A DNA stretch of 8,494 nucleotides from NCBI GenBank assembly GCA_022360335.1, contig JAKSCZ010000305.1, positions 1-8,494 of the forward strand. The letters run 5' to 3'. Positions 1 through 5,984 of the stretch are shown piece after piece. The notes below the pieces were generated by a model. That model ran no database searches, had not been told where the DNA came from, and worked only from the letters and a program-made list of their open reading frames with translations. Source of the DNA: Pseudomonadota bacterium (lineage in GTDB: Bacteria > Pseudomonadota > Gammaproteobacteria > Steroidobacterales > Woeseiaceae). Within the stretch, counting starts at the first letter, position 1; every line of letters starts with the position of its first letter. A program made the position numbers and the translations under genes.

Positions 1-547
1 CGAGGGCTACGACATGGCGATCGGCGCGCGCTGTTCGCGCTCGCATGCCAACCTGGGGAGGCTGTGGGCGAACGGTATATACAATGTCGTCGCGTCGCTG
101 CTGGCGAGCCGCCGCATTCCCGATCTGACGTCCGGTTTCCGCGTTGTGCGTGCGGCACTTTTCATCAGGTTCCTGTACCTGCTGCCGAACGGATTTTCCT
201 ATCCGACGACGGTCACAATGGCTTTCCTGCGTTCGGGTTACCCGATATGCTTCGAGCCGATCCCGGCCGCGAAGCGCGTCGGCAAAAGCCACATCCGGCC
301 GATTCGCGACGGTGTGCGCTTCTTTGCCATCATCTTCAAGATCGCGACGCTGTATTCGCCGCTCAAGATATTCCTGCCGCTCAGTGCGGCCTTCTTTGCG
401 ACCGGCGCCGCATGGTATGCCTATACATATCTGACCGTGGGGCGCTTCACGAACATGAGCATGTTGCTGCTCAGTGCGTCCGTCATCGTCTTCCTGATCG
501 GCCTGGTGTCCGAGCAAATTACGGCGCTGACCTACAGCAAATCCTGA
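1..547 (+). CDS. Family 2 glycosyltransferase, DPM1/GtrB-like, membrane-anchored (3' part)
   Basis: The gene enters from the left edge; the first whole codon is at base 2 and 181 residues remain. It should move a sugar from a nucleotide donor to a polyprenyl phosphate or lipid-linked acceptor on the cytoplasmic face of the inner membrane. Seen: the second half of a GT2 domain, with PDLTSGFR at visible residues 40-47 (the D-x-x-SGF segment of dolichol-phosphate-mannose-synthase-like enzymes), FLYLLPNGFSY near 57-67, and KRVGKSHIRPIRDG near 91-104, the basic Arg/Lys-rich stretch that follows the catalytic core. Two hydrophobic segments follow, about 123-145 and 151-171, and the protein ends in a short polar tail. 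The N-terminal nucleotide-binding part and DxD motif lie outside the window. An internal ATG at base 14 is not the start, because the open frame continues to the window edge. The next gene begins 1 nt after the stop, so this enzyme belongs to the polysaccharide operon. Donor and acceptor cannot be told. Confidence 0.85.
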   Translation, partial: EGYDMAIGARCSRSHANLGRLWANGIYNVVASLLASRRIPDLTSGFRVVRAALFIRFLYLLPNGFSYPTTVTMAFLRSGYPICFEPIPAAKRVGKSHIRPIRDGVRFFAIIFKIATLYSPLKIFLPLSAAFFATGAAWYAYTYLTVGRFTNMSMLLLSASVIVFLIGLVSEQITALTYSKS

Positions 548-548
548 C

Positions 549-959
549 ATGCGCCACGTCATTAACGTTGTCGGCAGTCGCGCGCAGCTCGGGAAGCCGC
601 TGCCTCGGATCGTCGGCGACACCAGCGAGAACCGGCACGAAACCGTATGGTATGCGTGTGTTGACCAGGAGAACCCGGTCAACCTGCTCGACGACACGCA
701 CGGCATCGTCCTGCGGGTCCTGCGCGGCGTCGTCCTGGGGCTGCGCTTCTACCGGTTCGTGCAAGGCGCGAAACTCTGGGGCGGCAGGCGCCCGCTCATC
801 GTAGTACGCGGGCGCAGCACTGCGAGTCGCGTGGCTGCATACGCAGGGACCTGGGGTGGCGGTGACGTGGCCATGCCCGCTGTTACGGGCGAGGCGCCGC
901 TCGGGCCGACGCGCTTCGTCGTCGATACCGATGGCAATCTGGTTCTCCGTACCGACTAG
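549..959 (+). CDS. Small hypothetical protein, possibly an epimerase-half-like domain
   Basis: A 136-residue protein I do not recognise firmly. It is probably real: it fills the space between two clear genes, starts 1 nt after the GT2 stop, its stop touches the flippase start region, and its codons are GC-rich at the third position like its neighbours. It has no signal peptide and no membrane span. By eye the opening (HVINVVGSR, residues 3-11, then a PLPRI at 18-22) resembles the first strand and loop of the non-hydrolysing UDP-GlcNAc 2-epimerases (WecB/MnaA type, V-x-GTRPE). A later stretch (PLIVVRGRSTASRVAAYAG, about 82-100) resembles their LVHGDTTT-x-LAA segment in order and spacing. The family is near 370 residues, so this would be only the N-terminal half of a GT-B fold, with key residues changed (the Pro-Glu after GTR is absent, GDT became GRS). 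Such a fragment would be unlikely to catalyse epimerisation alone. The resemblance is weak and could be chance. Confidence 0.65.
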   Translation: MRHVINVVGSRAQLGKPLPRIVGDTSENRHETVWYACVDQENPVNLLDDTHGIVLRVLRGVVLGLRFYRFVQGAKLWGGRRPLIVVRGRSTASRVAAYAGTWGGGDVAMPAVTGEAPLGPTRFVVDTDGNLVLRTD

Positions 960-965
960 GTGGAG
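958..965 (+). promoter_or_regulatory. Ribosome binding site deciding the flippase start
   Basis: AGGTGGAG runs across the stop of the preceding small gene and ends 3 nt before ATG 969, with its AGGTGG part 5 nt away. It is the only purine-rich match near either candidate start and would be inside the coding region if GTG 960 were used. Confidence 0.45.
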
Positions 966-968
966 TTG

Positions 969-2249
969 ATGAGCGGCGCCGAACAGGACACGCGGCTCGA
1001 CCTCGAACGCGTAGCGAGTACGACCGTTTCGACGACGGCCATCGTCGGAATCCGGCTGGTCTGCCAGGCGCTGGCGCTGATGCTGAGCGCGCGGCTCCTC
1101 GGGGCCGACGGATTCGGTTCGGTGGCTGCCGTCGTGGCGGTGTCCCTCGTACTCGGACCGTGGGGCGGACTGGGTTACGACTTCGTTGCCCTGCGCACGA
1201 TCTCACGCGCCGGGAGGGGTTCCGGTGCGCATTTCCGGCGTGGGATCTCGCTGATCGTCCGGACGTCGGTTCCGATGGTCATTGCGGTATCGACGGCAGC
1301 CTGGCTCTGGACGAGGGATTCGTCGGTCGTGGAACTGGTGCTACTGGTCCTGACTGCGGAGCTGGTGTTTCTGCGCGCAGTCGAACTCATCGCCAAGATC
1401 TTCCAGGGCAATGACCGGTTCGGCGAAATGGGTCTGACTCGTCTTACGATTTCGGTGTCCAGGCTGATGGTGCTCGGGATGGTCGCTCTCCTCGCATCCC
1501 GGATTTCGGCGACGCAGTGGGGCTGGGCCAACCTCGTTGCCGCTGTGCTCGCCCTGGTCGTCGCGGTCGCGTTCCTGCGCAGGCGGCAGGGCCTCTCCAT
1601 GGCGGATCGGGCCGGCACGGCGCCCCCGCTGCGCGATGGGTTGTATTTCGCCGCGGGTATCACGTCCATGCGTCTCAGCACGGAATTCGACAAGTCCCTG
1701 GTACTCGGAATCGCGGGCGCCCTCGGGGCTGGCGTCTACGGTGCCGCGCATCGGATCGTGTCACTTGCCGTTGCGCCCGTAATCAGCCTCGTGAACGTCG
1801 TCGTCACCTCGTTCTTCAGGCTTGGCAGCCACGTCGGCGGTCGACAACTTCGCCGGCGCTCGCTTGTCGTATGCGGCGTTGCCGTCGTGTACGGGCTCGT
1901 CGTCGGTGTGTTCCTCTGGTTCTATCTGCCGGACGTCGCCGCGCTGGCACTCGGCGAGGAGTTTCGTGCGCTTGCGGTCGGTCTGCTGCCGCTCTCGCTG
2001 CTGGTCGTCCCGGCGAGCTGCCGCATAGTCGGCGAGCAGGCGGTAGCGGCGATGGGCCGCTTTCGGCTCAGGCTGGCGATTCAATGGGCGGTCGCGGCGC
2101 TGTCCGTCATCCTGAACCTGCTCATGATCGCTCACTTCGGGTGGCAGGGCGCGGCCTGGGTGCTCATGCTCACCGAGACTCTGCTGGCCGTCGGTTTCGT
2201 GGCCATCGTGGCTTTCTCGGATCCCCTGTTACCGGAGCCGGACGATTGA
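969..2249 (+). CDS. Wzx-like polysaccharide flippase (MOP superfamily)
   Basis: An integral inner-membrane protein of about 426 residues that should flip undecaprenyl-linked saccharides from the cytoplasmic to the periplasmic face. Seen: a short charged N-terminus, then about a dozen hydrophobic segments along the whole length. Counted from the GTG at 960, these include roughly 27-48, 53-76, 97-117, 123-145, 165-181, 187-206, 247-262, 266-287, 302-323, 336-352, 373-391 and 396-418. The features typical of the family are FQGNDRFGEMG near 148-158 and, in the second half, DKSLVLGIAGALGAGVYG near 244-261. The length fits the usual 400-480. Start choice: a GTG at 960 abuts the previous stop but has nothing resembling a Shine-Dalgarno before it, whereas ATG 969 follows AGGTGGAG, so 969 is preferred; the GTG would add three residues. 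The stop TGA overlaps the TTG start of the kinase. The substrate cannot be read from sequence. Confidence 0.88.
   Translation: MSGAEQDTRLDLERVASTTVSTTAIVGIRLVCQALALMLSARLLGADGFGSVAAVVAVSLVLGPWGGLGYDFVALRTISRAGRGSGAHFRRGISLIVRTSVPMVIAVSTAAWLWTRDSSVVELVLLVLTAELVFLRAVELIAKIFQGNDRFGEMGLTRLTISVSRLMVLGMVALLASRISATQWGWANLVAAVLALVVAVAFLRRRQGLSMADRAGTAPPLRDGLYFAAGITSMRLSTEFDKSLVLGIAGALGAGVYGAAHRIVSLAVAPVISLVNVVVTSFFRLGSHVGGRQLRRRSLVVCGVAVVYGLVVGVFLWFYLPDVAALALGEEFRALAVGLLPLSLLVVPASCRIVGEQAVAAMGRFRLRLAIQWAVAALSVILNLLMIAHFGWQGAAWVLMLTETLLAVGFVAIVAFSDPLLPEPDD
2234..2237 (+). promoter_or_regulatory. Ribosome binding site for the TTG-started kinase
   Basis: GGAG lies 8 nt upstream of TTG 2246, inside the last codons of the flippase gene. 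It supports the uncommon TTG start and the TTGA stop/start overlap over any start further up or down. Confidence 0.5.
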
Positions 2250-3046
2250 ACAAGATTCTGCGTCGATACGATGACGAGTTTCTCAAGTTCCACGGACCTT
2301 CGGTGAGGCGGGACTGGCAGCAGGTGCGGGCATTCGATCGACTCACCAGCAACCTGCCGCGGGTTCGCACGGCGAAGCCGCTGCGCGCGGAGTTCGAGGA
2401 GCAGCGAATCTGGTACGAATGGCTCGGCAAGCTGTCGCCGCTGATGAGCCTGCGGGGCGAGAAACTCGACGATGCGGTGTGGAGAGTAGGCAAGGCGCTG
2501 GCCGGCGTGCATGAAGGCACTGCAGGGCTGCCGCACGACGCGCGATCCGGGTTCGGGAAGATACTTCCCCTGGAAGAGTTCGGAATCGACGCGAGCGAGA
2601 CCGCCGCAATCGACGCGCGCGTCCCCGTCGGTTTTTTCCACGGCGATTGCTGGCACGGTAACGTGCTCGTCGATACCAACCACGATCTGGTGCTGATCGA
2701 TCCGATACAGTCGCCGTGGTTGTTCGGCAGAGAACGCTTCGATCTCGCCAGCGGAGTGGCCGACCTGGCAACTATGCACATGAGCTTCCTGGTTAGTGTC
2801 AAGCTGATGCAATTGCTGAGGCTGGACGTCGAACGCCGCCTCGAACTCGGCGACCTCTTGCTCGATAGCTATCTCTCGGAGTTCGACGCGACGGCCGTAA
2901 GAGGCTGCGTACTTCGGCTGAGCCGTGCGATTGCTACGAAGTACATCTCCACCTATCCTGTGCGCGTCAACGCACTGGTCGGCCGGGTCAAGCTTTTGCT
3001 GAGCAGGAGAGTGATGGCAGACGCTGCAGCAAAGGGCTTCGGTTGA
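2246..3046 (+). CDS. APH-fold small-molecule/sugar kinase (phosphotransferase family)
   Basis: A 266-residue protein of the aminoglycoside-phosphotransferase/choline-kinase-like fold; in this setting it more likely phosphorylates a sugar or glycan than an antibiotic. Seen: the catalytic loop HGDCWHGN at residues 132-139 (D134 the catalytic Asp, N139 a metal ligand), the DFG-equivalent Asp in LIDP at 150-153 (D152), and RFDLA at 164-168 as in the GDPxxDLA region. AlaxxHEG near 85-91 is the helix before the C-lobe, and IWYEWLGKLSP near 55-65 looks like strand 5 and the hinge. The N-lobe is short: only K14 in FLKFHG could be the strand-3 lysine, and no glycine-rich loop precedes it. The start is TTG 2246, overlapping the flippase stop as TTGA with GGAG 8 nt upstream. 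The same frame is open much further up, but there it reads as an Arg-rich shadow of the flippase. The stop abuts the methyltransferase ATG. Target unknown. Confidence 0.8.
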   Translation: MNKILRRYDDEFLKFHGPSVRRDWQQVRAFDRLTSNLPRVRTAKPLRAEFEEQRIWYEWLGKLSPLMSLRGEKLDDAVWRVGKALAGVHEGTAGLPHDARSGFGKILPLEEFGIDASETAAIDARVPVGFFHGDCWHGNVLVDTNHDLVLIDPIQSPWLFGRERFDLASGVADLATMHMSFLVSVKLMQLLRLDVERRLELGDLLLDSYLSEFDATAVRGCVLRLSRAIATKYISTYPVRVNALVGRVKLLLSRRVMADAAAKGFG

Positions 3047-3772
3047 ATGGCTTCATACAGAGACAGTCACGTAGGCGAAAATCGTGGTTTGCAATACGAT
3101 GCTACGCATGCCAGCAAGGTCGATGCGCTGATTTGGGACACGTTCATCAAGGGTCTCGTCGCTCGCGAAGCGAAGGCATGCGCATCCGGTGGCGGTTGCC
3201 GTTACCTGGACTTTGCTTGCGGCACCGGTCGGGTGCTGAAAGTCGGACAGCCGTATTTCTCCGACAGCCTGGGTGTCGATATTTCCGAAGACATGCTGGC
3301 CGTCGCACGGCATCGCGTGCCGGCTGCAGACTTCATCTGCGCCGACATCACCCGGGACCGGGGAGCAGCGGCCGGCGAGTTCGATTTCGTAACCATCTTT
3401 CGCTTCATTCTGAATGCCGAGCGCTCGCTGAGCATGGACGTGCTCGCGTGGCTGGCGCAGCACATGCCCGCGGGTGCAGTTCTCGTCGGCAACAATCACA
3501 TGAACCGGTTCAGCTTCCGCGGCATCGCCACGTTAATCTCGAACGCATTGTTCGGGACGAAACTCAATCACCTGTCACGCGGCGAGGTAACCCGTATGCT
3601 CGAGGAATCGGGATTCAGGGTCCGCAAGTGGTCCGGCTACCGGGTCCTGCCGTCCTGTCGCGGGAAACCCGTATTCGGCCGAACCGTGTACGGCGCACTC
3701 GAGCGGTTCCTGCACACGGCCGGCATCGGACGCATCGGCTCGGAGCACGTATTCGTTGCCGAACGCGTGTGA
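3047..3772 (+). CDS. Class I SAM-dependent methyltransferase
   Basis: A soluble 241-residue protein that transfers a methyl group from S-adenosylmethionine, here probably to a glycan or a glycan-linked group. Seen: motif I LDFACGTG at residues 54-61 (glycine-rich SAM loop), GVDIS at 76-80 with the acidic D78 that would hold the ribose hydroxyls, CAD at 98-100 as the adenine-contact region, and FDFVTIFRFILNAE near 112-125 as the motif II/post-II strand. It is complete for a Methyltransf_11/25-type domain; residues 150-240 form a C-terminal part with LSRGEVTRMLEESGF near 177-190, the usual late helix before the last strands. ATG 3047 touches the kinase stop (TGAATG), with an AAGGG about 10 nt upstream, so the two proteins are almost certainly made together. 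The stop overlaps the GTG of the next glycosyltransferase. The acceptor atom (sugar hydroxyl, phosphate or amino group) cannot be told. Confidence 0.87.
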   Translation: MASYRDSHVGENRGLQYDATHASKVDALIWDTFIKGLVAREAKACASGGGCRYLDFACGTGRVLKVGQPYFSDSLGVDISEDMLAVARHRVPAADFICADITRDRGAAAGEFDFVTIFRFILNAERSLSMDVLAWLAQHMPAGAVLVGNNHMNRFSFRGIATLISNALFGTKLNHLSRGEVTRMLEESGFRVRKWSGYRVLPSCRGKPVFGRTVYGALERFLHTAGIGRIGSEHVFVAERV

Positions 3773-5010
3773 CCGGGGCTGTGACTGCAAGGCCTAAACT
3801 CCTCGTCACGACGTCGACGTTCCCGCGATGGGCCGGCGATACCGAACCGGGCTTCGTTCAATACCTGTCCCTCGAACTCGCGAAAATCTATGACGTGGTC
3901 GTGCTTGCGCCGCATTGCGCCGGAGCTGCGCGGCAGGAAGTACTCGCGCGCGACGGGTTGCAGGTCGACGTCCGGCGCTACCGTTACGGTATCGATGCGT
4001 TCGAAACCCTCGCTTACGGCGGCGGGATGTTGGCGCGAGCGCGTAGCCGCCCGCTGCGATTGTTGCTGTTGCCGTTCTTCCTGGCCGCACAATTTCTGGC
4101 GATACGACGGCTGCAAAAGGAGTCGGACTTCGATGCGATACACGCGCACTGGATCATACCCCAGGGTATCGTGGCCGCGCTCCTGAGCAGGCTGAGCCGC
4201 CGGTTTCCGCCGCTCCTGGTGACGTCGCACGGCGGTGACCTGTACGCGCTGCGGGGCCGTTTTCTCGAAGCGGTCAAGCACTGGGTGCTCCGCCGGGCGG
4301 ACGCCGTGAGCGTCGTTAGTCGCGCCATGCGCGATGAATGCGTCCGCCTCGGCGTAGTGCCTGAACGAATCGTCGTTCAATCGATGGGCGTGGATCTCGA
4401 CACGACATTTACTCCCGGCGACCCGGAGGCCGTGCGCGACGGGCTCGTGTTCGTGGGCCGCCTGGTGGACAAGAAGGGGTTGACCCACCTCGTCGCGGCG
4501 ATGTCGATTCTGGCCCGGCGCTTCCCGGACCTGTACCTCAGAATCGTCGGTGACGGACCGTTGCGTGAGACGCTGATTGGCCAGGCACGAAACAGCGGCG
4601 TCCTCGACAAGATGACCTTCGTCGGCAGCGTCCCGAATACAGATGTGCCTCAATACCTGCGCGCGGCGAAGATTGCCGTCATGCCGTCCGTCGTTGCGCC
4701 GTCCGGAGACCAGGAGGGCCTGGGGCTTGTGGCCGTCGAAGCCCAGGGCTGCGGATGCGCTGTTGTGGCTTCGGATTTGCCGGCCGTACGCGATACGATT
4801 CTGGACGGCCGGACCGGTCTGATGGCGAAGCCTGCAGACGGCGCCGACCTCGCCGAAAAGATTGCGAAACTGCTTGACGACGATACGCTTCGCCAGACGC
4901 TCGCCGCGGCGGGACGGCGTCACGCCATCGAGAATTTCAACTGGCGTGCCGTCGGCGCCAGCTACGCCGGGATTATCGCCGGCATGATCGGCGCGTCGCG
5001 AGCTCGCTGA
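3769..5010 (+). CDS. Family 4 glycosyltransferase (GT-B fold)
   Basis: A 413-residue retaining glycosyltransferase that should add a sugar from a nucleotide donor to the growing lipid-linked oligosaccharide in the cytoplasm. Seen: the N-terminal acceptor domain opens with KLLVTTSTFPRWAGDTEPGF (10-29), followed by HAHWIIPQG at 125-133 and SHGGDLYAL at 153-161. The donor domain has NGVD-equivalent MGVDLD at 206-211, FVGRLVDKKG at 228-237, GDGPLR at 261-266 and the EX7E motif E316-E324 (EGLGLVAVE), followed by GCAVVASDLPAVRD. A hydrophobic basic-flanked helix at about 95-115 may lean on the membrane. Length is normal. Start: GTG 3769 overlaps the methyltransferase stop by 4 nt (GTGA), matching the style of this operon; GTG 3781 is an alternative losing four residues, and neither has a strong Shine-Dalgarno. 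The open frame continues upstream only as a shadow of the methyltransferase. Its 3' end overlaps the opposing glycosyltransferase by 38 nt. Sugar specificity unknown. Confidence 0.9.
   Translation: MTGAVTARPKLLVTTSTFPRWAGDTEPGFVQYLSLELAKIYDVVVLAPHCAGAARQEVLARDGLQVDVRRYRYGIDAFETLAYGGGMLARARSRPLRLLLLPFFLAAQFLAIRRLQKESDFDAIHAHWIIPQGIVAALLSRLSRRFPPLLVTSHGGDLYALRGRFLEAVKHWVLRRADAVSVVSRAMRDECVRLGVVPERIVVQSMGVDLDTTFTPGDPEAVRDGLVFVGRLVDKKGLTHLVAAMSILARRFPDLYLRIVGDGPLRETLIGQARNSGVLDKMTFVGSVPNTDVPQYLRAAKIAVMPSVVAPSGDQEGLGLVAVEAQGCGCAVVASDLPAVRDTILDGRTGLMAKPADGADLAEKIAKLLDDDTLRQTLAAAGRRHAIENFNWRAVGASYAGIIAGMIGASRAR
4973..5010. other. Tail-to-tail overlap of convergent glycosyltransferase genes
   Basis: The plus-strand glycosyltransferase stops with TGA at 5008-5010, while the minus-strand glycosyltransferase runs on to TAA at 4973-4975 (read on the minus strand). 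Thus 38 nt code for both C-termini, the last dozen residues of each. No hairpin with a T-rich tail was seen at the junction, so any transcription end must lie inside the opposing gene or be Rho-dependent. Confidence 0.85.
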
Positions 5011-5983
5011 AGATTCTCCGATAGCGCCGGGCCATGGCCGAAAGGCTGAACTCGGCTTCGGCGCGGGCTCGATTGAAGTTACCCATCGACGCCCGCAGCT
5101 GCGGGTCGGCAAGCTTATCTATCGCCGCGACGAAACCGTCGACGTCGCCGATCTCGCACAGATATCCGCCTCGGCCCGGGGCGACGCGTTCCGGAAGGCT
5201 GGAGCAGTCGCTGGCAACGACAGGTAGGCCCGAACTCATGGCTTCCAGCACGGCCAGGCTGTCTCCTTCGCGCACGGTTGGCAGCAACAAGGCGTCGACG
5301 GAGCGATAGATATCCGGCATTGCCGCGAAAGGCAGCTTCTCCGTGATTTCCACGCCGGCGGACGTGAGGCGCTTCGCCCAGGGACTCCTGCCGGCCACAG
5401 TGCACACGATGGTCGCCCTTGCGTTCAAACGGCGTGCCATCTCGGGCAGCCAGTGTGCGCCTTTACGCAGCGATGGGTTTCCCGCAAACAGCACCCGAGG
5501 CTTACTCGTGTTGCGGGTACTGCCGGAAGGCCGGAAGGTATCGGTATCGACACCGTTCGAGATCACCTCGATGCGGCCCGTGTAGCTCAATTCGGTACGG
5601 ATCAGATCCGCCGTAAAGGCACTGACCGCGGTGACGCGGTCGGCGATCTCCAATGACCGCCGCAGGAAATATCTCGAGTCCGTGGCGTAGTGTATGCGCT
5701 GTACGAGCGTGCTGTACTGCGACATGAACGCGTCGACAACGAAGTTGTGAAATGTGACGACGAGCGGCACTCCCCGGCGCCGGAACATAGGGGCATGGTC
5801 CGGCGTCGTGTGGAGGATGTCGGCGTCCGGGCGCGGAACACACCATCTCAGCGCAGGAGGAAAGTACGTCAGCCGTGGTGAATAGGGAATCACCCGGAAG
5901 TTATCGAGAAGCCGCTCGAGCATCCGGTGCACGACGATCGCACCGCTCCCGGTCGGCATCGGGCTGACCACCTGCGGCTGCAT
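4973..5983 (-). CDS. Family 4 glycosyltransferase, compact
   Basis: A 336-residue GT-B glycosyltransferase, shorter than the usual 360-410, mainly because its N-terminal domain is compact. Seen: a TGSG loop at 11-14 (donor/acceptor glycine loop), ADILHTTPDHAP near 54-65, VTFHNFV at 76-82, VTAVSAFTADLI near 117-128, ISNGVDTDTF at 141-150, LFAGNPSLRKG at 165-175, and the EX7E motif E239-E247 (EGDSLAVLE) followed by SGLPVVASD. All parts expected of an active GT4 are present. The ATG at 5983 comes 1 nt after the stop of the M20 peptidase gene; the nearest good Shine-Dalgarno, GGAGG, is 18 nt away inside that gene, so translation probably depends on coupling. The gene points against the plus-strand polysaccharide run and overlaps its last gene tail to tail. 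By family it fits polysaccharide assembly, by transcript it belongs to the catabolic genes. Donor and acceptor unknown. Confidence 0.88.
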   Translation of the reverse strand: MQPQVVSPMPTGSGAIVVHRMLERLLDNFRVIPYSPRLTYFPPALRWCVPRPDADILHTTPDHAPMFRRRGVPLVVTFHNFVVDAFMSQYSTLVQRIHYATDSRYFLRRSLEIADRVTAVSAFTADLIRTELSYTGRIEVISNGVDTDTFRPSGSTRNTSKPRVLFAGNPSLRKGAHWLPEMARRLNARATIVCTVAGRSPWAKRLTSAGVEITEKLPFAAMPDIYRSVDALLLPTVREGDSLAVLEAMSSGLPVVASDCSSLPERVAPGRGGYLCEIGDVDGFVAAIDKLADPQLRASMGNFNRARAEAEFSLSAMARRYRRIFSELATRRSCRR

Positions 5984-5984
5984 A

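Noticed and set aside
75..85. AT-rich TATACAAT-like promoter box.
   Set aside because: It is inside the GT2 coding region, has no -35 partner that I could see, and no gene starts just downstream.
1517..2245. In-frame upstream extension of the kinase that would give a 509-residue protein.
   Set aside because: The extension overlies the flippase, reads as Arg/Gly/Ala-rich sequence without any domain, and the TTG at 2246 has a Shine-Dalgarno and the expected overlap with the flippase stop.
2132..2812. Minus-strand open frames of 210-226 codons opposite the kinase.
   Set aside because: They are antisense to the HGDxxxxN kinase motifs and show no domain of their own.
3043..3768. In-frame upstream extension of the plus-strand glycosyltransferase to 655 residues.
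   Set aside because: It is the shadow of the methyltransferase; the family begins right at the KLLVTTSTFP strand a few codons after GTG 3769.
4998..5039. Perfect 10-bp palindromes GCGAGCTCGC (4998-5007) and GGCCATGGCC (5030-5039) near the convergent junction, considered as terminators.
   Set aside because: They have no loop and no T-tract, lie in coding sequence, and short palindromes are expected at this GC content.
3637..5112. 491-codon open frame on the minus strand opposite the glycosyltransferase.
   Set aside because: It lies wholly antisense to clear GT4 motifs, has no recognisable domain or hydrophobic core pattern, and such frames are common in GC-rich coding DNA.
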